A DNA stretch of 64,000 nucleotides from Paenibacillus sp. MSJ-34 (GTDB lineage Bacteria > Bacillota > Bacilli > Paenibacillales > Paenibacillaceae): contig NZ_JAHLPR010000039.1 of assembly GCF_018918005.1 (NCBI RefSeq), positions 1-64,000 of the forward strand. The letters run 5' to 3'. The notes beneath the pieces were generated by a model. It had not been told where the DNA came from, searched no databases, and saw nothing but the letters and a program-made list of their open reading frames with translations. The stretch's first letter is position 1, and each line of letters begins with the position of its first letter. Both the position numbers and the translations under genes were made by a program. Shown here piece after piece: positions 17,510 to 26,003 of this stretch.

Positions 17510-18433
17510 TCATGCGAAAGCTTGCAGCGCATCCAGGCTGTTGATCGATACGATGCGCGCCGATTTGTCGATTTTTTTGATCAGACCGGCAAGCACCGTG
17601 CCCGATCCGATTTCGACAAACGTATCCGTCCCTTGTTCAAGCAACCACTGTATACTGTCTTCCCAAAGGACAGGGGAATATACTTGCCGGACAAGCAATT
17701 CGCGGATTTGGTCCGCTTCGGCAACCGGCCGGGCGGTAACGTTCGCGACGACAGGAATCGCCGCGTTCTGCAACGCAACGTTCTGCAGCGTTTGCGCAAG
17801 CCGCTCGGCAGCGGGCTTCATGAGCGAAGAATGGAACGGTCCGCTCACCTCCAGCGGAATGACGCGCTTCGCCCCCGCTTCTTTGCCGCGCTGAACGACC
17901 GCTTCCACGCCTTCTTTGCTGCCCGATACGACGATTTGTCCCGGGCAGTTGACGTTTGCAAGCTCGACGAGGCCCGTCTCCGCCGATATCGCTTCGCATA
18001 GCGATCGGAGCGCTTCCCGCTCCGCGCCGAGTGCGGCCGCCATCGCGCCTTGTCCGCCCGGCACCGCCTCCTCCATAAATTGGCCGCGGGCGCGCACGGT
18101 CGCAACCGCTTGTTCGAACGAAATCGCTCCGGCCGCGACCAGGGCGCTGTATTCGCCCAAGCTGTGCCCCGCAACGAAATCGGGGCGCACGCCCTTTTCC
18201 TTGAACGCTTCATAGAATGCCACGCTCGTCGTCAATAACGCCGGCTGGGTATTGACCGTTTGTTTTAATTGTTCGTCAGGTCCGCCGAAGGCGATTTCCG
18301 TAAGCGGGAAACCGAGCGTTTCGTCCGCAAGGTCGAATATGCGGCGGGAAGCCGGGACGGCGGCATAGACGTCCTTGCCCATGCCAACCGCCTGAGCCCC
18401 TTGTCCGGGAAATACAAAGGCGATTTTCCCCAT
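17510..18433 (-). CDS. fabD: Malonyl-CoA-ACP transacylase
   Basis: Transfers malonyl from CoA to ACP. FPGQGAQ motif (8-14) and active-site Ser91 in GHSLGEYSAL; the partner His is in VSGPFHSSLM. 307 residues from ATG 18433, which has AAGGGGAG upstream; a start at 18451 would add six residues lying over that site. Between fabH and fabG. Confidence 0.97.
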   Translation of the reverse strand: MGKIAFVFPGQGAQAVGMGKDVYAAVPASRRIFDLADETLGFPLTEIAFGGPDEQLKQTVNTQPALLTTSVAFYEAFKEKGVRPDFVAGHSLGEYSALVAAGAISFEQAVATVRARGQFMEEAVPGGQGAMAAALGAEREALRSLCEAISAETGLVELANVNCPGQIVVSGSKEGVEAVVQRGKEAGAKRVIPLEVSGPFHSSLMKPAAERLAQTLQNVALQNAAIPVVANVTARPVAEADQIRELLVRQVYSPVLWEDSIQWLLEQGTDTFVEIGSGTVLAGLIKKIDKSARIVSINSLDALQAFA

Positions 18434-18484
18434 TGTGAACTCCCCTTTCATTACTGTCTATTATACTAATGCCGTGTATAGTAC

Positions 18485-19471
18485 CTACCAAATTATTACC
18501 GAAGCGCCCCAGGTCAAGCCTCCGCCGAAGCCGACAAGCACGACGCAGTCTCCTTCCCGCATCCGGCCTTCCTCCGCCGCTTCCGCGAGCGCCAGCGGAA
18601 TGGATGCCGCCGACGTATTGGCGTATTTCGGCAAATTAATCATGCATTTCTCTTCCGGAAGATTAAGCCGGGACAAGGACGCTTGAATAATGCGATTGTT
18701 CGCTTGATGCGGAATAAGCAGATTGATATCTTCTTTCGTCATTCCCGCTTTCTTCAACGCTTCTTCCGCCGCATTCCCCATAATGCGCACGGCAAATTTG
18801 AACACTTCGCTGCCTGCCATATAAATATAATGATTCCGTCCTTCCACCGATTCGATCGAAGCAGGCATCCGCGAGCCGCCGCCCTTCAAATTGAGCAATT
18901 CCCCGCCGGAGCCGTCCGCGCCGAGTTCGAACGACCGGAAACCGCGGCCTTCCGGCACCGCGCCAAGCACGGCAGCGCCCGCGCCGTCGCCGAATAATAC
19001 GCATGTATTGCGATCCGTATAGTCCGTTATGCGGGACAAGCAGTCCGCGCCGATAACGAGCACGTATTCATACATGCCTGTGGCGATAAAATTGTTCGCC
19101 GTCGCCAGACCGTATATGAAGCCGGAGCACGCCGCCGACAAATCGAAGGCGGCCGCTTTCTTCGCCCCCAAACGATCCTGCAAAATGCAAGCGGTCGAAG
19201 GAAAAGCCATATCGGGCGTAATCGTCGCCACGATAATCAGATCAAGCTGTTCGGCCGTAATGCCCGCCGAGCGCAGCGCCGCTTGCGCCGCATGAAAAGC
19301 CAAATCCGAGGTTGCCTGATCCGGCGCGGCGATCCGGCGTTCCTTCATGCCGGTGCGGGACACGATCCATTCGTCGTTCGTGTCCACCATCTTTTCCAAA
19401 TCCGCATTCTTCAGCACGCGATCCGGCACATATTTTCCTGTTCCCAATATTCCAACCGAACGTAATGTCAT
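18485..19471 (-). CDS. fabH: Beta-ketoacyl-ACP synthase III (FabH)
   Basis: Initiating condensation of acyl-CoA with malonyl-ACP; in Gram-positives it prefers branched starters. Catalytic Cys115 in SAACSGFIYGL, His in LIPHQANNRII, Asn in KYANTSAASIP. 328 residues from ATG 19471, the family start (VGILGTGKYVPD follows); the frame is open 48 codons further upstream into plsX and that part is not FabH. No strong ribosome-binding site is visible, so coupling to plsX, which ends 14 bases before, is likely. Confidence 0.96.
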   Translation of the reverse strand: MTLRSVGILGTGKYVPDRVLKNADLEKMVDTNDEWIVSRTGMKERRIAAPDQATSDLAFHAAQAALRSAGITAEQLDLIIVATITPDMAFPSTACILQDRLGAKKAAAFDLSAACSGFIYGLATANNFIATGMYEYVLVIGADCLSRITDYTDRNTCVLFGDGAGAAVLGAVPEGRGFRSFELGADGSGGELLNLKGGGSRMPASIESVEGRNHYIYMAGSEVFKFAVRIMGNAAEEALKKAGMTKEDINLLIPHQANNRIIQASLSRLNLPEEKCMINLPKYANTSAASIPLALAEAAEEGRMREGDCVVLVGFGGGLTWGASVIIW

Positions 19472-19484
19472 AATGTTCAACAAC

Positions 19485-20477
19485 TCACTTCCCGCTAATT
19501 TCCGATGAGATCGTTTCGATGAAATTGTTCCGTATGGCGGCTCTCGCCTGGCGAACCGCATTTTGAACGGCGGTGGCGTCGGAAGAGCCGTGCGCTTTAA
19601 TGACGATCCCATCAAGACCTAGAAGCGGTGCGCCGCCGTGTTCCTTATAATCCATTTTGCTGCGGAGCCGTTTCAAGCCCGGCATTAAAATCGAGGCGGC
19701 CAGCTTTGTCAGCCAGGAACGGGTAAATTCCTGTTTCAATACGGAAAATAGCGCCCCCGCCGTCCCCTCGAGCGATTTCAGTAAAATATTGCCGACGAAT
19801 CCGTCGCATACGAGCACGTCGCAGTTCCCGTTCAATACGTCGCGGGATTCGACGTTGCCGATAAAGCGGATCGGCGCCTGTTCCAGTAAAGGATACGTTT
19901 CTTTCGTCAGTTCGTTGCCTTTCATCGCTTCCGTTCCTACGTTGAGCAAGCCGACGCGCGGTTTTTTCACGCCATATACTTTTTCCCGGTAAATGCTCCC
20001 CATGATGGCGTATTGCAGCAAATGCTCCGGCTTCGCATCCATATTCGCGCCCAGATCGAGCGCCAGCACGCCTTGATCGTTCATCGTCGGAATGATCGGC
20101 GCGAGCGCGGGGCGCTCGATTCCTTTCATCCGGCCGACCACGAGCAATCCCGTTGCCATGAGCGCGCCGGTATTGCCGGCCGATATCATCGCCTCCGCCT
20201 GTTTCTCCTTGACAAGCCGGCCGGCAACGACCATGGAAGCGTCCTTCTTGCGCCGCACCGCCTTAACCGGCTCGTCGTCGGCGAGGATGACTTCCGAGCT
20301 GTGATGCACCCGAACGTTCGCGGGTTTCGTTCTTTCCGCCAAGAGCCGTTCCAACTCGGCTTCGTCCCCGACCAGAATGATCTCCGTGTCTGTCCATAAC
20401 TGCGCGGCCGCGATCGCGCCTTCCACATTGCTGACCGGCGCGTGATCGCCGCCCATCGCGTCAATGGCAATCCTCAT
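19485..20477 (-). CDS. plsX: Phosphate acyltransferase PlsX
   Basis: Converts acyl-ACP to acyl-phosphate, the acyl donor for PlsY in phospholipid synthesis; peripheral membrane enzyme. Family start [14 protein letters not shown] and later [25 protein letters not shown] are present. 330 residues from ATG 20477, which overlaps the fapR stop as ATGA. The gene order fapR-plsX-fab is that of Bacillus. Confidence 0.97.
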   Translation of the reverse strand: MRIAIDAMGGDHAPVSNVEGAIAAAQLWTDTEIILVGDEAELERLLAERTKPANVRVHHSSEVILADDEPVKAVRRKKDASMVVAGRLVKEKQAEAMISAGNTGALMATGLLVVGRMKGIERPALAPIIPTMNDQGVLALDLGANMDAKPEHLLQYAIMGSIYREKVYGVKKPRVGLLNVGTEAMKGNELTKETYPLLEQAPIRFIGNVESRDVLNGNCDVLVCDGFVGNILLKSLEGTAGALFSVLKQEFTRSWLTKLAASILMPGLKRLRSKMDYKEHGGAPLLGLDGIVIKAHGSSDATAVQNAVRQARAAIRNNFIETISSEISGK

Positions 20478-21076
20478 TCCTGGTTCACTCCTTCGCTGCC
20501 CGCTTCGTTGCCGGAACGATAGATAACAAAATTTCCTTGAAAAACCATCTCTTCCCCCACATACGTAAATACTTCGACTTTCGCTTTCCCTCTTTGACCG
20601 GATATGGAGCGCACATACGCCTTGGCGATGCATTTTTCGCCGAGATGAACCGGACGTATAAACCGGATATCCGCGGAAGCGGTCAAGGCGATTTCCTCGT
20701 TAATGACGGCGACGGCGAGCGAATTCGCCTGCGCGAATACATGATGGCCGCGCGCGATATGCGTACGGGAGAATACATGCTCCTCCCTTATTTCAAAGAT
20801 GGAAATGCCGCTGCGGTCAAGCTGCAGATCGATAATATCTCCGATGATTTCGTGCAGCGGCAGCGAGCGTACGGAATCGTACGAGCGCTCGGCCATCAAT
20901 TTCAGCCGTTCCCTCAGCTCCGGTATGCCCAGCTCCATCCGGTCGAGCCGTACCGTCTGAATGCTTACTTTCAACTGCCGGGTGAGCTCCTGGTCGGTTA
21001 CGAACGGATTGTCTTCTATGATTTTGACTAATAATTGCTGCCGTTGTCTTTTGGGTAAACGTTCGATGTCCCGCAC
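20474..21076 (-). CDS. fapR: Fatty-acid and phospholipid regulator FapR
   Basis: Repressor of the fab/pls regulon released by malonyl-CoA. N-terminal HTH ([24 protein letters not shown]) and C-terminal hot-dog domain ([25 protein letters not shown]). The start is unclear: the frame opens at a GTG at 21199, but family members begin just before [11 protein letters not shown] give the nearest upstream GTG (21076). A good AAAGGTGG lies eight bases before an ATC at 21067, so a non-standard start is possible. A FapR-type operator lies upstream at 21207-21221, so it is self-regulated. Confidence 0.93.
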   Translation of the reverse strand: MRDIERLPKRQRQQLLVKIIEDNPFVTDQELTRQLKVSIQTVRLDRMELGIPELRERLKLMAERSYDSVRSLPLHEIIGDIIDLQLDRSGISIFEIREEHVFSRTHIARGHHVFAQANSLAVAVINEEIALTASADIRFIRPVHLGEKCIAKAYVRSISGQRGKAKVEVFTYVGEEMVFQGNFVIYRSGNEAGSEGVNQE

Positions 21077-21206
21077 CACCTTTCCAGCCGTATTCAAAAT
21101 CTTGAATCGCAATATGTATTTCAAGTCGTTCGTTTCAACCGCTTCGTCCATCTCTATCCATCGGCGCGACCGGCCGTTATTGACCCGTTCCTTGTTCACC
21201 GGTATC

Positions 21207-21221
21207 TAGAACCTGGTACTA
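21207..21221 (-). promoter_or_regulatory. FapR operator
   Basis: Minus strand TAGTACC-A-GGTTCTA is an inverted repeat (6 of 7 positions match) that resembles the known FapR box (TTAGTACC...GGTACTAA type). It covers the expected transcription start of the promoter at 21228-21256, the position of a simple roadblock repressor. Confidence 0.8.
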
Positions 21222-21227
21222 GTGCTA

Positions 21228-21256
21228 AGTATATTAAATAATCGCTCAAAAAACAA
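21228..21256 (-). promoter_or_regulatory. Promoter of the fapR-plsX-fab operon
   Basis: Minus strand TTGTTT (21256-21251), 17-base spacer, TATACT (21233-21228). The FapR box begins seven bases downstream of the -10. Confidence 0.65.
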
Positions 21257-21280
21257 ACAAAAAAACTCCCAACGAGAGTT
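21257..21280 (-). terminator. Small terminator upstream of the fapR promoter
   Basis: Minus strand AACTC and GAGTT around a 7-base loop followed by TTTTTT. It would stop anything transcribed from the rpmF side before the fapR promoter; the stem is short. Confidence 0.45.
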
Positions 21281-21321
21281 CATCGAAGTGAGCGCCCGCT
21301 CTTCAACGCTTGCAATGGATC

Positions 21322-21418
21322 CTATGCGGCCAATTCCGGCTTTGCGCCCTTGAGTATGTTGTATTCCTTACAATATTCGCATCATTGCCGCAGCCATCCC
21401 GCGCCCCAACGCCTTCAT
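21322..21418 (-). pseudogene. Possible remnant of a small CxxC protein
   Basis: Between the rpmF terminator and the small terminator at 21257-21280, the minus strand has ATG at 21418 with 15 open codons, and in a shifted frame (21381-21322) codons for CEYCKEYNILKGAKPELAA then TAG. The second part looks protein-like (CxxC, balanced composition) but has no start codon. One frameshift would join both. It may be a decayed small zinc-binding protein or chance. Confidence 0.22.
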
Positions 21419-21424
21419 TACGGC

Positions 21425-21458
21425 AAAAAAATAGCACTCCACCATAGATGAAGTACTA
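21425..21458 (-). terminator. Terminator after rpmF
   Basis: Minus strand stem of about 12 bp (TAGTACTTCATC pairing with GGTGGAGTGCTA-type arm, three G-U pairs) with a 4-base loop, followed by TTTTTTT, eleven bases after the rpmF stop. Confidence 0.8.
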
Positions 21459-21468
21459 CTTAAGCGCA

Positions 21469-21642
21469 TTATTGGCTAATGATTTCTCTAGATTTGTATG
21501 TTCCGCAAACTTTGCAGACGTGGTGAGCAAGCTTCAATTCGCCGCATTGCTCGCATTTTACCATTCCAGGCACCGCCAATTTAAAGTGAGTGCGACGTTT
21601 GTCGCGACGCGTTTTGGACGTTCTTCTTTGAGGTACTGCCAT
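21469..21642 (-). CDS. rpmF: 50S ribosomal protein bL32
   Basis: 57-residue ribosomal protein, beginning [19 protein letters not shown] and carrying two CxxC pairs (CEQC, CKVC) for one zinc ion. Start ATG 21642 with GGAGGTGGGAAC. It follows yceD (DUF177) by 42 bases, the conserved pair in most bacteria, and ends in a strong terminator. With four cysteines it is the zinc-requiring paralogue type. Confidence 0.96.
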   Translation of the reverse strand: MAVPQRRTSKTRRDKRRTHFKLAVPGMVKCEQCGELKLAHHVCKVCGTYKSREIISQ

Positions 21643-21684
21643 GTTCCCACCTCCTTACTATAATTCCGGATGTTTTCGCAATCG

Positions 21685-22197
21685 TCACTTTTGAGATTTG
21701 AAAAAATCTTTCAGTCCCGCAAGCCGCGGGTCGATTCGCTCGTTTGAACAGCTACAGGCTTGTTCGTTCAAATTTTGCCCGCAAGTCGGGCATAAACCTT
21801 TGCAATCCTCGCCGCACAACGGAACGTAAGGAAGATTCATGTACAATGTTTCTTCCACATACGGCTTGATATCGACCTGATCTTCGGATACGAAGATCAA
21901 TTCTTCGTCTTCGTCGGCCTCGGCTGGATTCTCCATTTGTTTAAACTGTTCGTGGAACGGAATGACGTATGTTTCGGTGAGCGGAGCCAAACAGCGGGAA
22001 CAGTTCAGATCCATCCGAACGTGCAATTCCCCGCGAACGTCGACCACAGACTCCGGCGCGGGGCTCGCCTGCAGGTCGACCCGCAGCGGGCTGATCGACG
22101 TAATGTCGTTCCGGCCTTCGATAATGTGATTGACATCGATCGTTTGATGAAATTCGGCGGTCTTTCCTTTGCCGATTTCGCGAAAATGAAAATGCAT
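21685..22197 (-). CDS. yceD: YceD family protein (DUF177)
   Basis: Conserved companion of rpmF; in plants and E. coli the family is tied to 23S rRNA accumulation. 170 residues from ATG 22197 (GGAGTGATGAT upstream). Features seen: LNCSRCL in the middle and a C-terminal zinc-type cluster CGEDCKGLCPTCG followed by CSC. Own promoter at 22224-22253, divergent from tmcAL. In B. subtilis this is ylbN. Confidence 0.93.
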   Translation of the reverse strand: MHFHFREIGKGKTAEFHQTIDVNHIIEGRNDITSISPLRVDLQASPAPESVVDVRGELHVRMDLNCSRCLAPLTETYVIPFHEQFKQMENPAEADEDEELIFVSEDQVDIKPYVEETLYMNLPYVPLCGEDCKGLCPTCGQNLNEQACSCSNERIDPRLAGLKDFFKSQK

Positions 22198-22223
22198 ATC
22201 ATCACTCCAAACAAACAAAGATT

Positions 22224-22253
22224 ATTATAGCGATTCAGTTGCGCTTTTGTCAA
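22224..22253 (-). promoter_or_regulatory. Promoter of yceD-rpmF
   Basis: Minus strand TTGACA (22253-22248), 18-base spacer, TATAAT (22229-22224), about 27 bases before the yceD start. Its -35 overlaps that of the divergent tmcAL promoter. Confidence 0.75.
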
Positions 22254-22276
22254 CCTTATTATCGCCGTGATATAGT
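22247..22276 (+). promoter_or_regulatory. Promoter of tmcAL
   Basis: Plus strand TTGTCA (22247-22252), 18-base spacer, TATAGT (22271-22276). The sequence TTGTCAA serves as -35 on both strands. Confidence 0.55.
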
Positions 22277-22307
22277 AAGATATGAACCGAAACGAAAGGA
22301 TTTGTGG

Positions 22308-23570
22308 GTGTTGAGAACGGTCGGAATCATTGTCGAATACAATCCGCTGCATAACGGACATGTTTATCATTTCCATCAATCGAAAGAACAAACCGGCGCG
22401 GGCGCCGTAGTCGCGATCATGAGCGGCCACTTTCTGCAGCGCGGCGAACCGGCGATCGTCGACAAATGGGCGCGCGCGGAGATGGCGCTCGCCATGGGCG
22501 TCGATCTCGTGCTCGAGCTGCCGGTCGCCTATGCCGTGCAGCCGGCGGAATGGTTCGCCTACGGCGCCGTCCGCGCGCTCGATGCGACCGGCGTCGTCGA
22601 CGCGCTATGCTTCGGCAGCGAGTGCGGCGAGCTGACGCAGTTGCGCGCTCTCGCCAAGCTGCTCCGCGACGAGCCGCCGGGCTTGCGCGAGCTCGTCCGG
22701 GCGGAGCTGAAGCGCGGCGCCAGCTACCCGACCGCCTTCGCCGCGGCGGTCGCCGCGTATGCGGCCGCAAGCGCTTCCGGCGTTGTCGACGCCGCCGATC
22801 TGTCCGCGCTGCTCGCCCAGCCCAACAATACGCTAGGGCTTCATTATTTGATCGCGCTGGAACGGCTTCGGAGCGCGATCGAACCGTATACGGTAGCCCG
22901 CGTGAAGGCGGGATACGGCGAAGAGCGCTTTACCGACGCGCATATTGCCAGCGCGACCGCGATCCGCAAACGAATGGCCGGCGGCGATCCGGAGCCGGTA
23001 CGGCCGTACATGCCGGAAGAGGCCTACCGCATACTGCGGCGGGAAATCGCGGCCGGACGCGGGGGCATCGGCTGGGAAGCGTTCGCAGGCCCGTTGTTCC
23101 ACAGCTTGCTGGCGCGATCCGCCGCGGAATTGGCCGGGCTGCATGAGGTGAACGAAGGCTTGGAGCACCGCATCAAGCAGGCGCTGCCCCTATTGCCTTC
23201 CGTCAGCGTCGCTGCGCTGCTGGCCGCGCTCAAAACGAAAAGGTATACGCATACGAAGCTGCAGCGCACCTTGACCCATATTTTGCTGCAGCATCCGAAA
23301 CGGCTTCTGACGCCCGACAAGTTGCGGCAAGGCGCCGGCTATTTGCGCGTCCTCGGCTTTTCCCGCCAAGGACAAGAGCTGTTAAAGCGCATGAAAAAGA
23401 CGGCGAAAGTGCCGGTCGTGACGAATGCGGCGCAATATGCGAACAGGACCGGAGCCGATCCTTTGTTCGCGCTCGATTTGCGCGCCTCCTCCGTGTACGC
23501 CGCCGCAACCGCCGCCTCTTCGCCGCGCGCATTGTTCCGCGACTATTACGAACCTCCGCTCCGCCGCTAA
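22308..23570 (+). CDS. tmcAL: tRNA(Met) cytidine acetate ligase TmcAL (YlbM)
   Basis: Makes N4-acetylcytidine at the wobble position of elongator tRNA-Met from acetate and ATP (shown for B. subtilis YlbM). Family start VGIIVEYNPLHNGHVYH with the nucleotidyltransferase HxGH-type motif HNGH. I start at GTG 22308 (AAAGGA upstream); TTG 22311 is the alternative. 420 residues, normal. The region 22400-22900 is unusually GC-rich with runs of CGC. Its stop overlaps the convergent sepM stop. Confidence 0.93.
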   Translation: MLRTVGIIVEYNPLHNGHVYHFHQSKEQTGAGAVVAIMSGHFLQRGEPAIVDKWARAEMALAMGVDLVLELPVAYAVQPAEWFAYGAVRALDATGVVDALCFGSECGELTQLRALAKLLRDEPPGLRELVRAELKRGASYPTAFAAAVAAYAAASASGVVDAADLSALLAQPNNTLGLHYLIALERLRSAIEPYTVARVKAGYGEERFTDAHIASATAIRKRMAGGDPEPVRPYMPEEAYRILRREIAAGRGGIGWEAFAGPLFHSLLARSAAELAGLHEVNEGLEHRIKQALPLLPSVSVAALLAALKTKRYTHTKLQRTLTHILLQHPKRLLTPDKLRQGAGYLRVLGFSRQGQELLKRMKKTAKVPVVTNAAQYANRTGADPLFALDLRASSVYAAATAASSPRALFRDYYEPPLRR

Positions 23571-24601
23571 TCTTTGTCCGGGAGCTGCGTCAAATAGTCC
23601 AGCGCCTCATCCACCGTTTTGACGGGAACGAGTTGCATCGACGATTTGATCTGCTCCCATTTCCGCTTCGCTTCGGCGTAATTGTCTTGCGGCACGAAAA
23701 AGATATCGGCCCGCTGGCGGTCCGCCGCGACGATTTTATGCTGAACCCCGCCGATAATGCCTACCGATCCGCTCGGCGTCACCGTTCCCGTGCCGGCGAT
23801 CCGGTAGCCTTTGCTCAAATCTCCCGCAGTCAATTGATTATAAATTTCCAATGTAAACATCAGTCCCGCAGAAGGCCCCCCGATATCGCCGGCCGAAAAC
23901 GTAATTTGCTTGGACGGATCGTCCGCTTTCACTTTTTGCACGATGCCGAGCCGAAGCCCAAGCGCCGCCCGCGACTTCCCTTCGGGATCTTTGATTTCGA
24001 TCAACTGGGCTGAGACGACCGTTTCTTTGCCTTTGCGCAGTACGGTAGACCGGATCGTATCTCCGACACGGTTGTTTTGCAGCGCGTAAGCCATATCTTC
24101 GTACTTTTCGATCTTCACGCCGTTTACGCTCAAAATTTCGTCCCCGGACTGAAAATCGTTATGCGTTTCCAACTCGGGGATGTTGTATATAACGACCAGC
24201 TTATCGGTAACGACCTGAAACGGCACGTTCGCATGCGTATAGGCCGCCATCATCGCGTTCGATTGCGAATCGCTCATGTTGATCAATTGCTCTGTCGCGT
24301 ATTCTTTTTCCGAGCGGCCGGCCAAATTATTTTTGGAAATTTGCGCGTTCGCGTCGAAGGTCGACGCCACGATCGAGACGATATTCGCGTTTTTCCGCAA
24401 TACGGTCGTCAGCATAAATGCGCCGTTCTCCGTCGTGTCCGCGGACGGGATGGATACCATCGGCCGAATTTCCTCGGCGCTGCCCGGCTCGTAGATAACA
24501 TAAGGCGTCGGCATAAAGACGAGAATATAAGCTGCTACGACGATGCCGAAAATATAGAGAAGCAGCTTTATGCCGCTTCTATTCGCATATTGTTTCCCCA
24601 T
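23567..24601 (-). CDS. sepM: SepM/YlbL family PDZ-Lon serine protease
   Basis: Membrane-anchored site-2-like extracytoplasmic protease; YlbL of B. subtilis helps end DNA-damage checkpoint by degrading a cell-division inhibitor, and SepM trims a signal peptide in streptococci (family knowledge). N-terminal membrane segment (11-31), PDZ domain (about 125-205), C-terminal Lon-type domain with catalytic Ser244 (GGPSAGLMF) and Lys289 (GGVQHKIVAA). 344 residues. The ribosome-binding site GGAAGGAG is about 13 bases before ATG 24601. Convergent with tmcAL, stops overlapping. Confidence 0.94.
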   Translation of the reverse strand: MGKQYANRSGIKLLLYIFGIVVAAYILVFMPTPYVIYEPGSAEEIRPMVSIPSADTTENGAFMLTTVLRKNANIVSIVASTFDANAQISKNNLAGRSEKEYATEQLINMSDSQSNAMMAAYTHANVPFQVVTDKLVVIYNIPELETHNDFQSGDEILSVNGVKIEKYEDMAYALQNNRVGDTIRSTVLRKGKETVVSAQLIEIKDPEGKSRAALGLRLGIVQKVKADDPSKQITFSAGDIGGPSAGLMFTLEIYNQLTAGDLSKGYRIAGTGTVTPSGSVGIIGGVQHKIVAADRQRADIFFVPQDNYAEAKRKWEQIKSSMQLVPVKTVDEALDYLTQLPDKD

Positions 24602-24749
24602 CGGTCTTTCGGTCGCTCCTTCCTTAAGAGGCTATGCAAAAAATCCGCCGTTCGACTTTTCGAACCCCGTCTTCTTCGGCAGGTCTAAACGTACGCCTGT
24701 CCGCGTAGACATGTACTATTGCGTATGTCTATGCGAAGAGGTGAAGAAT

Positions 24750-26003
24750 ATGTTCGGCGCAATCAATCGGCACGACAGTCCGATCGTCACGGTCATTATG
24801 GGTTTTAGCGCTGTATTGCTTGTCGTTTGTATCGTCCTGTACCCCGACCAAGCGTTTCAAGCTTCGCTTCAAGGGTTATCCATTTGGTGGAAACTTGTTT
24901 TTCCCGCCTTGCTGCCATTTCTCGTGTTGTCGGAAATTTTGATCGCCTTCGGCTGGGTTCATGCCTTGGGCGTTTTAATCGACCCGCTGCTGCGGGTATT
25001 GTTTCGCATCCCCGGTGTCGGAGGCTGGGCGATGTCGCTCGGCTGGACCGCGGGTTATCCCGCCGGCGCGGTCGCCGCCGTCAAGCTGAGGCAGCAGAAA
25101 GCGCTCAGCCGGCAGGAGGCGCAAAGGCTGCTCGCATTGTCCCATGTCAGCAATCCGGTTTTTATGATTGTCGTTGTCGGCGTCGGCTTTCTGCATCAGG
25201 CGGAACTCGGTCTCATGATCGCGATCGTTCATTGGTCGTCGATCGTCATTACCGGTTTGCTGCTGCGCTGGTTCGCCCCGCCGGCGCCTGAACCGGCGCC
25301 GGAGCGAGCCGCCCCGGCTCGTTACGCCTCTGTGACAGGCGGGATGTTCGCCCGCGTCCGGCGCATGATCGCGGCGATGCGGGACGCGCACCGCCAAGAC
25401 GGGCGCAGCTTCGGCAAACTGCTCGGAGAAGCGGTCGGCTCCGCCGTTCAAACCTTGCTGATGGTCGGCGGGTATATGATGATATTTTCCGTCGTCATTC
25501 AAGTCGTACGTCTCGCCGTGCCTCAGGAAATGAGCCGTTATGCGATCAACGGCTTTTTTGAAATCAATCTCGGCGCCCATGCCGTCAGCACCGCTCCGTT
25601 CGCGTCGCAAATGTGGCAAATGGCCTTTCTCGGCGCCATTCTCGCTTGGAGCGGCATTAGCGCGCACTTGCAAGTTCGCAGCATTACGCGCGCGACGGAT
25701 TTAAGCTACGCTTCTTTTCTCGGCGCGCGGCTGCTGCACGCCGCGGTCGCGTTCGTCCTTACCTTCGCGTTATGGCAGCCGCTGCAACGTCTTGTAGGAG
25801 GCAACGTTCGGGCGCTCGCCACATTGTACGCGCCGCAGAATGGGGATGCTTCCCGGGAGGCGTCCGCTCCGCTTGTCGAATCGCTGTTTCGCGCATTAAC
25901 GACCGTCCAGCCTTACGCGCTGCTGCTATGGCTTATTTTGCTGTTAAGCTTGATGATCGTTCTTTCGGCCGCCATCGCCGCGTTTCGTCCCCGCAAACCG
26001 TAA
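24750..26003 (+). CDS. ylbJ: Sporulation integral membrane protein YlbJ
   Basis: YlbJ family of multi-pass membrane proteins with nucleoside-transporter-like gates; in B. subtilis ylbJ is made under sigma-E and mutants form defective spores. About nine hydrophobic segments; motifs GWTAGYPAGA and SHVSNPVFMIVVV, plus a hydrophilic loop about residues 180-225. 417 residues from ATG 24750, with GAGGTGAAGAAT upstream. Divergent from sepM; the promoter is not clear by eye. Confidence 0.93.
   Translation: MFGAINRHDSPIVTVIMGFSAVLLVVCIVLYPDQAFQASLQGLSIWWKLVFPALLPFLVLSEILIAFGWVHALGVLIDPLLRVLFRIPGVGGWAMSLGWTAGYPAGAVAAVKLRQQKALSRQEAQRLLALSHVSNPVFMIVVVGVGFLHQAELGLMIAIVHWSSIVITGLLLRWFAPPAPEPAPERAAPARYASVTGGMFARVRRMIAAMRDAHRQDGRSFGKLLGEAVGSAVQTLLMVGGYMMIFSVVIQVVRLAVPQEMSRYAINGFFEINLGAHAVSTAPFASQMWQMAFLGAILAWSGISAHLQVRSITRATDLSYASFLGARLLHAAVAFVLTFALWQPLQRLVGGNVRALATLYAPQNGDASREASAPLVESLFRALTTVQPYALLLWLILLLSLMIVLSAAIAAFRPRKP

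Noticed and set aside
19472-19615. N-terminal extension of FabH
   Set aside because: The open frame continues 48 codons into plsX, but those residues do not belong to the family, whose start matches ATG 19471.
21300-21400. c-di-GMP-I riboswitch, suggested by GGGCGCAAAGCC on the minus strand
   Set aside because: The tetraloop hairpin and its receptor that should precede and follow this motif are not recognisable, and no gene follows before a terminator and the fapR promoter.
24660-24749. Sigma-E promoter upstream of ylbJ
   Set aside because: Expected from B. subtilis, but no pair of -35 and -10 elements with correct spacing could be read with confidence.
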